From CAYMCV01 sp964389005 (GTDB lineage Bacteria; Bacillota; Clostridia; Lachnospirales; Lachnospiraceae), in assembly GCA_964389005.1 (NCBI GenBank), contig CAYMCV010000035.1:1-21458 (forward strand): a stretch of DNA of 21,458 bases, given 5' to 3'. Made by a program: the position numbers and the translations under genes. The notes below the pieces were generated by a model. The model searched no databases, was not told the DNA's origin, and was given only the letters and a program-made list of their open reading frames with translations. The number at the start of each line of letters is the position of its first letter. Position 1 is the first letter of the stretch. This document shows, one piece after another, positions 1 through 8,482 of the stretch.

Positions 1-1
1 A

Positions 2-2716
2 ATGCGTCTGTTGTTCCCATATGCACAACAGGCGATAGAAAATACACAGAAAATCGCAGACCGTTGTCACGTGGATATTGTATTTCATGAGACGAAACTG
101 CCGCAATATGACGTGCCGGAAGGCTATGATTCGGTTGCGTATCTGCACAAACTGTGTGAAGAGGGTTTTGCGGAGCGATATCCGGAACAACCGGCAGAAT
201 TGCGGGAGAGAATGCAGTATGAATTGTCCACAATAGAAACGATGGGCTATGTGGACTACTTTTTAATTGTATGGGATTTCATCAATTACGCCAAAGAACA
301 TGGGATTATGGTGGGACCCGGACGTGGAAGCGCGGCCGGAAGTATTGTTTCCTACTGTCTAAAAATTACAGATATTGACCCGATACGTTATCAGCTTCTG
401 TTCGAGCGATTTTTAAATCCGGAACGTGTATCCATGCCGGATATCGATATTGATTTTTGCTTCGAACGACGTCAGGAAGTCATTGACTATGTCGGAAGAA
501 AATACGGTGCCGAGAAGGTGGTACAGATTGTTACGTTCGGTACGCTTGCTGCCAAAGGTGTGATTCGTGATGTCGCAAGAGTAATGGATTTGCCCTACGC
601 GACCGCGGACTCCATTGCGAAGATGGTTCCGAATGAATTGAATATTACACTGGAACGGGCGCTGGAGTTGAACCCGGAATTTCGAACGTTGTATGAGAAA
701 GACGAGCAGGTACATTTTTTGATTGACATGTGTAAACGCTTGGAAGGATTGCCGCGTCACACGTCAATGCATGCCGCCGGTGTATTGATTTGCCCGAGGG
801 CAGCAGATGATTTTGTACCGTTAAGCCGGGGCAGTGACGGTTCGATTACCACGCAGTTTACGATGACGACATTGGAAGAACTGGGATTGCTAAAAATGGA
901 TTTCCTCGGACTTCGCACACTGACCGTCATACAGAATGCGGTTCGCAATGTCGTTAAGACAACAGGAAAAACAATTGATACGGCAACAATAGATTATGCA
1001 GATTCTGCTGTCTTGAATTACATTGGAACCGGACGTACCGATGGGGTATTCCAGTTGGAAAGCGGCGGGATGAAGAGTTTCATGAAGGAACTGAAACCAA
1101 AGAGTTTGGAAGACGTGATTGCAGGGATTTCACTCTATCGACCGGGACCGATGGACTTCATACCGAAGTATATCTATGGAAAAAACCATCCGGAGGAAAT
1201 CAAGTATTCCTGTCCGCAGTTGGAACCGATTCTTGCACCGACTTACGGATGTATTGTTTATCAGGAACAGGTTATGCAGATTGTGCGTGATTTGGGCGGA
1301 TATACCCTCGGTCGAAGCGATGAAGTACGCCGTGCCATGAGCAAGAAGAAAGTTGCCGTTATGGAACGCGAACGTGCCAATTTTGTTTACGGAAATGAAG
1401 AATTGGGGATTCCGGGTTGTGTCGGGAATGGGATTCCGGCAGAAGTCGGTGAGCAAATTTACAACGACATGACGGATTTTGCAAAGTATGCTTTTAACAA
1501 ATCACATGCTGCGGCTTATGCGGTTGTCTCCTATCAGACGGCGTATCTCAAGTACTATTATCCCGTGGAATACATGGCGGCATTGATGACATCTGTATTG
1601 GACAATCAATCCAAGGTGTCCGAGTACATTTTATCTGCACGCAGTATGGGAATTCATTTATTACCGCCGGATATTAACGAAGGAGAGCGTTGGTTTTCCG
1701 TATCTCTTGATAACGAGGGAAAAGCAGCCGTGCGGTATGCGTTGACGGCAATCAAAAATGTCGGCGGACCGATCATAGATGCGATTGTGGAGGAGCGTTC
1801 GGCACACGGGCCGTTCAAGACATTGAAGGATTTCGCGATTCGGACCGCAGAACTCGACGTGAACAAACGCGCGGTGGAGAATTTTATCAAAGCCGGTGCA
1901 TTTGACAGTTTGGGTGGAACGCGGAAACAATTTATGAATGTCTATGTACAGGTTTTGGAAAGCATTCATAAGGATAAAAAGAACAATATGGCAGGACAAA
2001 TGTCGCTGTTTGATATTGTTGCGGAAGAAGAGAAGGAGAATTACGACGTTCGACTTCCCGATGTGGGAGAATACAGCAAGGAAATGCGTCTGACATTTGA
2101 GAAAGAGGTCTTGGGGGTTTATGTAAGCGGACATCCGTTAGAGGAGTACGAGTCGGTGTGGCGTAAGCATATCACCAATATGACATCCGATTTTATTGCT
2201 GAGGATGAGAACGGAACCATGCGTGTCATTGATGGCACGAAGGCAACCATCGGGGGAATCATTGCCGAGAAAAAGATTAAGTATACGAAGAATGATAAAG
2301 TCATGGCTTTTTTAACCATTGAAGATCTGGTCGGCTCCGTAGAAGTGATTGTTTTTCCGCAGAAATATGAGCAGTACGGCAAGGAATTGGTCGAGGATAA
2401 CAAGATTTTTGTGACGGGCAGAGTCGCGGTTGAGGAGGAAAAAGACGGCAAGATGATTTGCGACAGTATTCTTTCCTTTGATGAGGTACCAAAAACACTG
2501 TGGCTTAAGTTCGAGAACAGGGAGCAGTACGATGCGCTTATCGAACATGTGACGAAACTATTACATGAGTCGGACGGAAAGGACAGTGTATGTCTGTATA
2601 TCGCGGAGGGGAAACAGATTAAGAATTTACCGCGATCGCAAAGTGTCAAGGCAGATATGGGATTGATTACGCTACTCGAAGGAATTCTTGGACAGGGCAA
2701 TGTTAAAACAGTATAA
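2..2716 (+). CDS. dnaE: DNA polymerase III alpha subunit (DnaE type), 3' part
   Basis: Replicative DNA polymerase subunit that extends DNA at the fork with the beta clamp. The window starts inside the gene: 904 codons are visible, while family members are about 1,150 residues, so most of the N-terminal PHP domain lies upstream and the first Met here is probably internal. The polymerase core shows GPGRGSAAGS (visible residues 105-114), the catalytic motif PDIDIDF with D147 and D149, and the third carboxylate D300 in LLKMDFLGL. A helix-hairpin-helix region lies near residue 625, a beta-clamp binding motif QMSLF at Q666-F670, and an OB-fold at about 740-825. It ends in TAA five bases before a hairpin repeat. 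In relatives pfkA often follows dnaE; here accessory genes follow instead, which I take as an insertion or rearrangement. The family call is certain. Confidence 0.97.
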   Translation: MRLLFPYAQQAIENTQKIADRCHVDIVFHETKLPQYDVPEGYDSVAYLHKLCEEGFAERYPEQPAELRERMQYELSTIETMGYVDYFLIVWDFINYAKEHGIMVGPGRGSAAGSIVSYCLKITDIDPIRYQLLFERFLNPERVSMPDIDIDFCFERRQEVIDYVGRKYGAEKVVQIVTFGTLAAKGVIRDVARVMDLPYATADSIAKMVPNELNITLERALELNPEFRTLYEKDEQVHFLIDMCKRLEGLPRHTSMHAAGVLICPRAADDFVPLSRGSDGSITTQFTMTTLEELGLLKMDFLGLRTLTVIQNAVRNVVKTTGKTIDTATIDYADSAVLNYIGTGRTDGVFQLESGGMKSFMKELKPKSLEDVIAGISLYRPGPMDFIPKYIYGKNHPEEIKYSCPQLEPILAPTYGCIVYQEQVMQIVRDLGGYTLGRSDEVRRAMSKKKVAVMERERANFVYGNEELGIPGCVGNGIPAEVGEQIYNDMTDFAKYAFNKSHAAAYAVVSYQTAYLKYYYPVEYMAALMTSVLDNQSKVSEYILSARSMGIHLLPPDINEGERWFSVSLDNEGKAAVRYALTAIKNVGGPIIDAIVEERSAHGPFKTLKDFAIRTAELDVNKRAVENFIKAGAFDSLGGTRKQFMNVYVQVLESIHKDKKNNMAGQMSLFDIVAEEEKENYDVRLPDVGEYSKEMRLTFEKEVLGVYVSGHPLEEYESVWRKHITNMTSDFIAEDENGTMRVIDGTKATIGGIIAEKKIKYTKNDKVMAFLTIEDLVGSVEVIVFPQKYEQYGKELVEDNKIFVTGRVAVEEEKDGKMICDSILSFDEVPKTLWLKFENREQYDALIEHVTKLLHESDGKDSVCLYIAEGKQIKNLPRSQSVKADMGLITLLEGILGQGNVKTV

Positions 2717-2720
2717 TTTA

Positions 2721-2807
2721 TTGGTATATTGGTACATGGGGACGGGGCAAGTGTATCAAAACAGTAAAATGATACACTTGCCCCGTCCCCATGTACCCAT
2801 GTACCAA
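2721..2807. repeat. Long hairpin repeat, copy 1 (GGGGACGGGG family)
   Basis: An inverted repeat with a perfect 28-bp stem (2731-2758 against 2770-2797) and an 11-nt loop. The stem extends outward to 2721 and 2807 with two mismatches. The core reads CATGGGGACGGGGCAAGTG. It starts just after the dnaE stop and ends shortly before the ribosome binding site of the next gene. A near-identical hairpin lies at 3084-3155. There is no T-tract after the stem, so it is not a standard terminator. From memory, GGGGACGG hairpins of this kind recur in Firmicutes genomes and resemble REP/IS200-type palindromes; that link is inference. Confidence 0.9.
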
Positions 2808-2831
2808 AAACCACAACAGGAGGAGAAAGCA

Positions 2832-3083
2832 ATGTTGCAATTTAAGTATGACACACAGTTATTGATTGAAGGAAAAGGATTGGATGAGGATGCTATTAAC
2901 GATTATTTCACGGAACATTTTAAGGGTGATTGTTTATTAGCAGTCGGCGATGATGAATTGCTCAAGATACATTTCCATACAAACGAGCCGTGGGAAGTGC
3001 TTGCTTACTGCGCCTCAATCGGAGAAATCTACGATATTGTAATCGAGGATATGGACCGTCAGGCGCGAGGATTGCAAGGATAA
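2832..3083 (+). CDS. Small orphan protein resembling the FakA/YloV (DAK2-fusion) middle domain
   Basis: An 83-residue protein. The start at 2832 is chosen because AGGAGG lies at 2819-2824, eight bases upstream; longer readings would begin inside the hairpin repeat or dnaE. The block VGDDELLKIHFHTNEPWEVL followed by EIYDIVIEDM matches the region after the DAK2 kinase domain in FakA/YloV fatty-acid kinases, where GD(E/D)DLxKVHVHTNxPxxVL is typical. Neither the DAK2 nucleotide-binding domain nor a DegV-type fatty-acid binding partner is present in the window. Small free-standing versions are, as I recall, sometimes labelled 'kinase to dihydroxyacetone kinase', but no catalytic domain is visible, so enzyme activity should not be assumed. 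The gene sits exactly between the two hairpin repeats. It could be a domain remnant or a small acyl- or metabolite-binding or regulatory protein. Confidence 0.75.
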   Translation: MLQFKYDTQLLIEGKGLDEDAINDYFTEHFKGDCLLAVGDDELLKIHFHTNEPWEVLAYCASIGEIYDIVIEDMDRQARGLQG

Positions 3084-3155
3084 TGATACATGGGGACGGG
3101 GCAGGTGTATCATTAAAGCAGTAGAATGATACACTTGCCCCGTCCCCATGTATCA
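3084..3155. repeat. Long hairpin repeat, copy 2 (GGGGACGGGG family)
   Basis: A 31-bp stem (3084-3114 against 3125-3155) with one G-T mismatch and a 10-nt loop. The core CATGGGGACGGGGCAGGTG differs from copy 1 at one base. The loops are also alike: both contain CAGTA followed by an A-rich stretch. The left arm starts directly after the stop codon of the 83-residue gene, and the ribosome binding site of the next gene follows about 16 bases after the right arm. The two copies therefore frame the small FakA-domain gene. Confidence 0.9.
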
Positions 3156-3186
3156 ATGTATCATTTTGTATGGAGGAAAGAAGCCT

Positions 3187-3657
3187 ATGGAACTCATAAA
3201 GATACGTGAAAACGGAGAAATAGCGAAGGAAGCAGCAAGGTGGTTTCATGAAAAATGGTGCATTCCGGTGGAGGCATACGAAGAAAGCATCGATTCATGC
3301 ATCCGTAACGAGGGGAGTGTCCCGCAATGGTATGTGGCGCTTGAGAATCAAAAGATTATCGGTGGAATCGGCGTTATTGAGAATGATTTTCACGACCGAA
3401 AGGATTTGACACCAAATGTCTGCGCCGTATATGTTGAGGAGGAATATCGATGCAGAGGAATTGCAGGGAAGTTATTGCAATTTGTTTGCGATGATATGGA
3501 ACAATTCGGGATTGAAACGCTGTATTTGCTGACGGAGCACATTTCTTTTTATGAGAGATACGACTGGCAGTTTTTTTGTATGGTACAGGGTGACGGAGAG
3601 CCTGACATGAGCAGAATGTATGTGCATCATCAATCGACAGTGAAGAAAATCTCATAA
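3187..3657 (+). CDS. GNAT family N-acetyltransferase
   Basis: A 156-residue acetyl-CoA-dependent acetyltransferase of unknown substrate. The start at 3187 is preferred because GGAGG at 3172-3176 is well spaced; an upstream in-frame ATG at 3148 lies within the hairpin repeat. The acetyl-CoA pyrophosphate-binding motif A is VYVEEEYRCRGIAGKLL, with R88-x-R-G-I-A93. The C-terminal block LLTEHISFYERYDW (about 114-127) is typical of GNATs whose last strands form the acceptor site. It lies 12 bases ahead of the alpha/beta hydrolase gene and probably shares its transcript. Nothing in the sequence tells whether it modifies a drug, an amine or a protein. Confidence 0.9.
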   Translation: MELIKIRENGEIAKEAARWFHEKWCIPVEAYEESIDSCIRNEGSVPQWYVALENQKIIGGIGVIENDFHDRKDLTPNVCAVYVEEEYRCRGIAGKLLQFVCDDMEQFGIETLYLLTEHISFYERYDWQFFCMVQGDGEPDMSRMYVHHQSTVKKIS

Positions 3658-3669
3658 AAGGAGGGAAAC

Positions 3670-4437
3670 ATGCCATATTTTGAGAATAACGGTGCAAAGC
3701 TTTATTATGAAGTAACCGGAACCGGAGAACCGTTTGTATTCCTGCATGGAGCTTCGTGGGATTTACATGAATGGGATCGACAGGTTGCTCACTACAGTAA
3801 AAAGTACAAAGTTATAGCTATGGATGCCAGAGGCCACGGAAGGTCAACCGTTCCTCCCGGCAAGGTGTCACCGGACTGCTTTTGGCAGGATGCGAAGGCA
3901 CTTCTCGATCATTTGGAGTTTGACAGTGTAATCATATGCGGTCTTTCTCTTGGAGGACATACAGCGATACAACTTGCGTTCCACGCACCCAAGAGAGTTA
4001 AAAAGTTGATTCTAATCGGGGCACCTTGTACGAACTCTTTTAACCTTTATGAGAAAATATGCGTTCCGATTAATCGGTTTAGCATGAGGTTGCTGCCCAT
4101 GAAATGGATTGCATGGAGTGAAGCGGTTGCGTTGAGTAAATTTAATCCGGATACAAAAAAGTACGTCATGCAGGTGGTCGGCGGAATGAAGCACAGTGAG
4201 TTTGTGCGCGTGTGGAATGCCTGTACGAGTATGGAGAGCAGAGAGGGTATTGTTAAAATCAAGTGTCCAACGCTGATTATGGTGGGAGACCACGATTCCA
4301 TGACAATGCGTCAGCAGAGCTTTATTCATGAAGCCATAGAGGGTTCCAAACTGGTTATTATACAGAATGCGCATCACGGTACGAATCTGGATAACTCGGA
4401 ACAGGTGGAGGCTGAAATCGATTCATTTTTAGGGTAA
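3670..4437 (+). CDS. Alpha/beta hydrolase
   Basis: A 255-residue, probably cytoplasmic hydrolase with the normal single-domain length. The oxyanion-hole motif is FLHGASW (about 24-30), and the nucleophile elbow is GLSLGGH with S93. The acid is likely the Asp in MVGDHDSM, and the catalytic His lies in NAHHGTNLD near the C-terminus. The strand-4 motif DARGHGRS (52-59) is characteristic of the esterase, lipase and haloperoxidase-like group. The ribosome binding site AGGAGGG ends 4 bases before the ATG. The natural ester, lactone or amide substrate cannot be told; neighbouring acetyltransferases hint at small-molecule modification or detoxification, which is inference. Confidence 0.93.
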   Translation: MPYFENNGAKLYYEVTGTGEPFVFLHGASWDLHEWDRQVAHYSKKYKVIAMDARGHGRSTVPPGKVSPDCFWQDAKALLDHLEFDSVIICGLSLGGHTAIQLAFHAPKRVKKLILIGAPCTNSFNLYEKICVPINRFSMRLLPMKWIAWSEAVALSKFNPDTKKYVMQVVGGMKHSEFVRVWNACTSMESREGIVKIKCPTLIMVGDHDSMTMRQQSFIHEAIEGSKLVIIQNAHHGTNLDNSEQVEAEIDSFLG

Positions 4438-4470
4438 AAAAGAAAATTTTAGAATGGTATTGTGTAAATT

Positions 4471-5046
4471 ATGGTTGATAAAAATGAAATTAATCAAATA
4501 ACAACGAAACGATTACTGATTAGGCCGATTCGACAGGGTGATGCACGAGATATTCACGAATATGCAGGCGATAAGGGCATTACGATGATGATCTTTCTTC
4601 CGAATGAGACAATGGAGGAAACAATCGGATTTGTCGAGCATGCCGTATCGGAATGGGAAAAAGACAATCCTGAGGATCGAGAATATGTAATTATGTTCGA
4701 AGATAAAATTGTTGGTGGTATCAGCCTTGAATGTAGCGACGAACGAACTGCTTATGAAATCGGTTGGACGATTCACAAGGCGTATCGAAACAGAGGATTT
4801 GCCACGGAGGCGGCGCAGGCGCTGGTAGCGCATGCTTTTGACAATTTATCGATTCAGAAGGTAATTGCACAGTGCGATGTGAGAAATGCCGCATCAGAAA
4901 ATGTCATGAAAAAATTACACATGAGGCTTACAGACGACAGCGGAACCAGGTACTATCCGAAGACCGGGGTATCGGCAGGGGAATTGTTGTATGAGATTAC
5001 AAGCGAAGAATATAGAAACGATTATGGGGAGAACATAACACAATGA
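4471..5046 (+). CDS. GNAT family N-acetyltransferase, RimJ/RimL-like
   Basis: A 191-residue protein with the layout of RimJ/RimL-type acetyltransferases: N-terminal TTKRLLIRPIRQGDARDIHEY (11-31), central YEIGWTIHKAYRNRGFATEA with motif A at R106-N-R-G-F-A111, and late CDVRNAASENVMKKLHM (about 135-151). The family acetylates ribosomal-protein N-termini or antibiotics; which applies here is unknown. No strong ribosome binding site precedes 4471, so this start is less certain than others, but the conserved domain begins within the first 15 residues and leaves little room to move it. Its stop overlaps the next ATG by 4 bases (ATGA at 5043-5046), so translation with the PhzF gene is coupled. Confidence 0.9.
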   Translation: MVDKNEINQITTKRLLIRPIRQGDARDIHEYAGDKGITMMIFLPNETMEETIGFVEHAVSEWEKDNPEDREYVIMFEDKIVGGISLECSDERTAYEIGWTIHKAYRNRGFATEAAQALVAHAFDNLSIQKVIAQCDVRNAASENVMKKLHMRLTDDSGTRYYPKTGVSAGELLYEITSEEYRNDYGENITQ

Positions 5047-5924
5047 AAAAATTTCATTACAAGAAAGTTAACGCATTTACGTCTGCAACATCCAAGGGAA
5101 ATCCGGCGGCATATCTTGATGTGCAAGAGGATGCTGTTTCTCATGCGGAAATGTTGGAGATCGGGAAAGAACACGCCGGTTTTGTTTCGGAAGTGGTTTT
5201 TTGCGCGCCATCCGAACAAGGCGTTTTAAAGTTGACTTACTACTCATCCGAATGCGAGGTCGACTTCTGCGGACACGGAACCATTGCAACAATGTATGAT
5301 AAAATTGCCGGCGATGCGAATTTGCTCGCGATGCCGGAAATCAAAATTGAAACCAACCGCAAAGGGATTCTAACCGTATATAATGCCATCAAACAGGAAA
5401 ATGCCATCTATATTACCGCACCGCGTGCAGAGCATCTTCCCATATCTGCGACTGCCGATGAGATTGCACAGGCCATAGGTATTTCGGTATACGATTTCAA
5501 TCAAAACTTTCAGATTGATTGTATTGATGCGGGACTGAGAACATTGATTGTACCTTTGGCGCAGCTTAAGAAGGAAATCTCCATTTACCCGATTGAGCAG
5601 GAATTGAAAAAGTTCTGCTATGACAACGACATTGACATTATTCTTGTTTTTTGTATGGAAACTCGAGATAAAAATTATTTTGCACATACACGCGTTTTTG
5701 CACCCAGATTCGGTTATCTTGAAGACCCTGCAACCGGCTCGGGGAACAGTGCATTTGCAAATTATCTTTTGAAGTACCATCAATGGGACGGTCAATCCAT
5801 TACAATTGAACAGGGTGGCGACAACATTGAGTTTAACCCTGTGAAGCTAAAATATGACGGGAATAATGTATTGTTCGGAGGCGCGGCAACTGTAGTTATT
5901 GATGGTGAGTATTATCATAATTAA
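5043..5924 (+). CDS. PhzF family isomerase/epimerase-like protein
   Basis: A 293-residue two-lobed protein of the diaminopimelate-epimerase fold, full length for the family. Marks are VNAFTSATSKGNPAAYLD (9-26), the predicted catalytic glutamate E50 in AGFVSEVVF, EVDFCGHGTIA (about 75-85), and in the second lobe GYLEDPATGSGNSAFANYL. PhzF proper isomerises trans-2,3-dihydro-3-hydroxyanthranilate in phenazine synthesis, but most Firmicutes homologues have no known substrate and no phz genes lie here, so only the family is called. The usual NLSET context of the glutamate is replaced by FVSEV, a modest departure. It is translationally coupled to the upstream GNAT gene. Confidence 0.93.
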   Translation: MKKFHYKKVNAFTSATSKGNPAAYLDVQEDAVSHAEMLEIGKEHAGFVSEVVFCAPSEQGVLKLTYYSSECEVDFCGHGTIATMYDKIAGDANLLAMPEIKIETNRKGILTVYNAIKQENAIYITAPRAEHLPISATADEIAQAIGISVYDFNQNFQIDCIDAGLRTLIVPLAQLKKEISIYPIEQELKKFCYDNDIDIILVFCMETRDKNYFAHTRVFAPRFGYLEDPATGSGNSAFANYLLKYHQWDGQSITIEQGGDNIEFNPVKLKYDGNNVLFGGAATVVIDGEYYHN

Positions 5925-6014
5925 GGTCATGCAAGGTGATTTTTAGCTATGAAGCATATAATCAATTAGGAAAAAAATACCAGCAATATTGAGTCATTAT
6001 AGGGAGGAAATTCA

Positions 6015-6674
6015 TTGATTACGTACGAAGAAATTAGGAAAAATCAGGATATAAAAATGTACATTAAAAAGGCGGATGAGAGTTTGTCTGCATTGGGCTA
6101 CACGGAGCATTCGTTTGCGCATGTGACAAAGGTTTCGGAGACGGCAGGTTATATATTACAAACGATGGGATATTCGGAACATGAGGTTGAACTTGTCAAA
6201 ATCGCAGGTTATCTTCACGATATTGGAAATCTTGTGAACAGAACCGACCATTCGCAGAGCGGTGCCATTATGGCATTTCGTATTCTTGACCATTTGGAGA
6301 TGGAAACGGACGATATGACTACGATAGTAACCGCAATCGGAAATCACGATGAAGGCACCGGTGTGGCGGTGAATGCAGTTGCTGCGGCACTGATTCTTGC
6401 GGACAAATCCGACGTTCGTAGAAGCAGAGTTCGAAACCACGATATTGCAACATTTGACAGACATGACCGCGTGAATTACTCTGTTCAGAATTCCACGCTG
6501 TTGATTAATGATGAGAAGACGCAAATTACATTGGAAATGATGATTGATACGGAATTCGGAAGCGTCATGGACTATTTTGAAATTTTTATGAATCGTATGA
6601 TTATGTGCAGAAAAGCGGCCGAAAAACTGGGATTGCAATTTCGCCTGATTATCAATGGACAGCCGTTGATTTAG
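6015..6674 (+). CDS. HD domain phosphohydrolase
   Basis: A 219-residue protein with a metal-dependent HD domain. The start is TTG at 6015, supported by AGGGAGG at 6001-6007 at ideal spacing. Predicted metal ligands follow the family order: H36 in EHSFAHVTKV, H68-D69 in GYLHDIGN, H79 in TDHSQSG, H111-D112 in IGNHDEG and D130 in LILADKSDV. After about residue 135 comes a less conserved domain with VNYSVQNSTLLIN and a long helix holding EIFMNRMIMCRKAAEKLGL. HD proteins hydrolyse nucleotides or cyclic nucleotides; the substrate here is not known. A gap of about 90 bp separates it from the phzF-like gene, and 34 bp from the next gene. Confidence 0.92.
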   Translation: MITYEEIRKNQDIKMYIKKADESLSALGYTEHSFAHVTKVSETAGYILQTMGYSEHEVELVKIAGYLHDIGNLVNRTDHSQSGAIMAFRILDHLEMETDDMTTIVTAIGNHDEGTGVAVNAVAAALILADKSDVRRSRVRNHDIATFDRHDRVNYSVQNSTLLINDEKTQITLEMMIDTEFGSVMDYFEIFMNRMIMCRKAAEKLGLQFRLIINGQPLI

Positions 6675-6708
6675 AATCACGAGTATAATTAGTGGCGGAG
6701 GATAAGCG

Positions 6709-7095
6709 GTGAAAATAGAACACATTGCATTGTATGTAAAAGATTTGGAAAAAGCACGCGACTTTTTTGTGAACTATCTGGGTGGACGTTCCAATTCCGG
6801 CTATCATAACCCGAAAACGGATTTTCGTTCCTATTTTATCAGTTTTGATGACGGAGCCAGAATCGAAATAATGACCAAACCCGGCATTCCCGATAACGGC
6901 AAGGATAAGATAAAAATGGGCTATACGCATATTGCATTTAGCGTCGGAAGTAAGGAAAAAGTGGATTGCCTCACAAAACAACTACAGGCTACGGGATATG
7001 AGGTTTTATCCGGTCCCCGAGTAACCGGCGACGGCTATTATGAGAGTTGTATCGTGGGCATTGAGGATAATCTGATTGAAATTACGGTTTCGTAA
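6709..7095 (+). CDS. VOC family protein (glyoxalase/bleomycin-resistance fold)
   Basis: A 128-residue single vicinal-oxygen-chelate unit made of two beta-alpha-beta-beta-beta modules; such proteins normally dimerise. Likely metal ligands are H5 (IEHIALYV), E53 (RIEIM), H74 (THIAF) and E124 (LIEITV), which is the full glyoxalase I-like set. It begins with GTG at 6709 behind GGCGGAGG-like bases. Substrate options include methylglyoxal-glutathione-type adducts, fosfomycin or bleomycin-like drugs; the sequence alone does not choose. It follows the HD gene closely and could be co-transcribed with it. Confidence 0.92.
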   Translation: MKIEHIALYVKDLEKARDFFVNYLGGRSNSGYHNPKTDFRSYFISFDDGARIEIMTKPGIPDNGKDKIKMGYTHIAFSVGSKEKVDCLTKQLQATGYEVLSGPRVTGDGYYESCIVGIEDNLIEITVS

Positions 7096-7147
7096 TTAAA
7101 GTTTGATGGTACAAAGAGGAGATAATTTTTATCGAAGGTGGAATTGG

Positions 7148-7954
7148 ATGAAGAAAAAGAATTTGCGTGGTTACATTTATTTAATCATAGGTTTTTGCGT
7201 GGCGTTATGCATTTTTATCATTCCGAGAGCAGGTGTAATTGAATCAGATAACGCGGCGGATAGCGAATCACAGGAGACCGGTGTCGAAAGCATTACCGAA
7301 ACGACGGAAGACACAATCGAAGAGAGTCATGACACGAATCAAAACGATATCAATGAATCGGAAGATTTAGCTCAAAACATATGGAACGCAATGACGGAGA
7401 GCGCAGACTTAACAGAAGAGCAAAGCCGCATCCTGCAGAATTATGCCCCATTATTTTTAGAAGAAAGAGCATTTGTTTTTAGCAGTCAATATGATGAGGA
7501 AAATTACGGGAGTACCACTTTCGATGAGACCGGTGAAATCATAACAAAAGAAGAGGGGTTCCAATTCAGTTCATTGGAAAAATTCTTATTGATTGATTTG
7601 ACCGGAGACGGGGACGAAGAATTGATTATGATGTTTCGGGAGATTGGCTATTCGAACTTGATTTTCCACAGGGAAGGCGATGACTTTTATTGTACATATT
7701 TGCCGATTCGCTGGATGAATGAAATCGCGGAGAATGGGATATATCTGACAAGCGGCGGTTTGACCAACAGTTATGAACGTCTTTATTTTACCGATCATTT
7801 TTATAGTGAAAAAGTTGCATCTGAAGGTCTTAATGCAGACAAATCATTTGTCGGAGAAATCGGCGGAACGTCGGCTACACAAGAGGATATCGAGGCATGG
7901 AAAGAAGATAATTTTCTGAAGATGGCAACTTGGATTACACCGTTTGGTATATGA
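7148..7954 (+). CDS. Membrane-anchored protein of unknown function with an acidic linker
   Basis: A 268-residue protein with an N-terminal uncleaved signal or anchor: KKK followed by a hydrophobic stretch at about 9-27 with no lipobox. Next is a low-complexity linker rich in Ser, Thr and Glu (about 30-75), then a folded outer domain. That domain holds LIDLTGDGDEELIMMF, a DxTGDGDxE loop like those in calcium-binding FG-GAP/dockerin-type repeats and in many secreted clostridial proteins with an 'LDGDGxEEL' block. I chose 7148 because AGGTGG lies 7 bases upstream and it puts the hydrophobic segment at the N-terminus; an in-frame TTG exists at 7103. Role unknown; extracellular location is inferred. 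Confidence 0.75.
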   Translation: MKKKNLRGYIYLIIGFCVALCIFIIPRAGVIESDNAADSESQETGVESITETTEDTIEESHDTNQNDINESEDLAQNIWNAMTESADLTEEQSRILQNYAPLFLEERAFVFSSQYDEENYGSTTFDETGEIITKEEGFQFSSLEKFLLIDLTGDGDEELIMMFREIGYSNLIFHREGDDFYCTYLPIRWMNEIAENGIYLTSGGLTNSYERLYFTDHFYSEKVASEGLNADKSFVGEIGGTSATQEDIEAWKEDNFLKMATWITPFGI

Positions 7955-7990
7955 TGATGTTCAAAAAATACTTTATGGGACTGGAAGAAG

Positions 7991-8482
7991 ATGAAAATAG
8001 TTATTAGAGAATATGAAACAGAAGATTTATTCGAAATGATTCAAATATGGAACGAAGTTGTGGAAGAGGGAATTGCATTTCCACAGGAGGAATGTCTCAC
8101 CTACGAAACAGGAAAGATTTTTTTTGGAGAACAGACCTATTGCGGTGTAGCAGTGGATATAGAATCTAAGCAGATATACGGTCTATATATTTTACATCCC
8201 AATAATGTTGGAAGATGTGGACATATATGTAATGCCAGCTATGCAGTAGCCCAAAAGGCAAGAGGCCTGCACATTGGCGAAAAACTTGTTATGGATTGCC
8301 TATTGCAAGGAAAGCAACATGGATTTGGCATATTGCAGTTTAATGCGGTTGTTGAATCAAACACTCATGCAAGACATTTATATGAGAGATTGGGTTTTAC
8401 ACAGTTAGGTGTTATTCCTAATGGATTTAGGATGAAAGATGGTTCATATGAGAATATATGTCCATATTTTCATGCATTATAG
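7991..8482 (+). CDS. GNAT family N-acetyltransferase
   Basis: A 163-residue protein resembling the phosphinothricin/L-amino-acid N-acyltransferase branch: N-terminal IREYETEDLFEMIQIWNEVV, motif A YAVAQKARGLHIGEKLV with R91-G-L-H-I-G96, then LQFNAVVESNTHARHLYERLGF (about 116-137) and VIPNGFRMKDGSY. The His in place of the usual Gly at position 94 of motif A is a small oddity. Base and codon use look more AT-rich than in the genes before 7.1 kb, which fits separate acquisition. The ribosome binding site GGAAGAAG is weak. Substrate unknown. Confidence 0.9.
   Translation: MKIVIREYETEDLFEMIQIWNEVVEEGIAFPQEECLTYETGKIFFGEQTYCGVAVDIESKQIYGLYILHPNNVGRCGHICNASYAVAQKARGLHIGEKLVMDCLLQGKQHGFGILQFNAVVESNTHARHLYERLGFTQLGVIPNGFRMKDGSYENICPYFHAL

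Noticed and set aside
2721..2807. Rho-independent terminator of dnaE
   Set aside because: The stem is far longer than normal, has no T-tract, and recurs after the next gene; it fits a dispersed repeat better, although it could still affect transcription.
2119..2832. Minus-strand open frame of 237 codons over dnaE and the hairpin
   Set aside because: It is a shadow of dnaE codon structure, with low-complexity Ser-rich content and no supported start.
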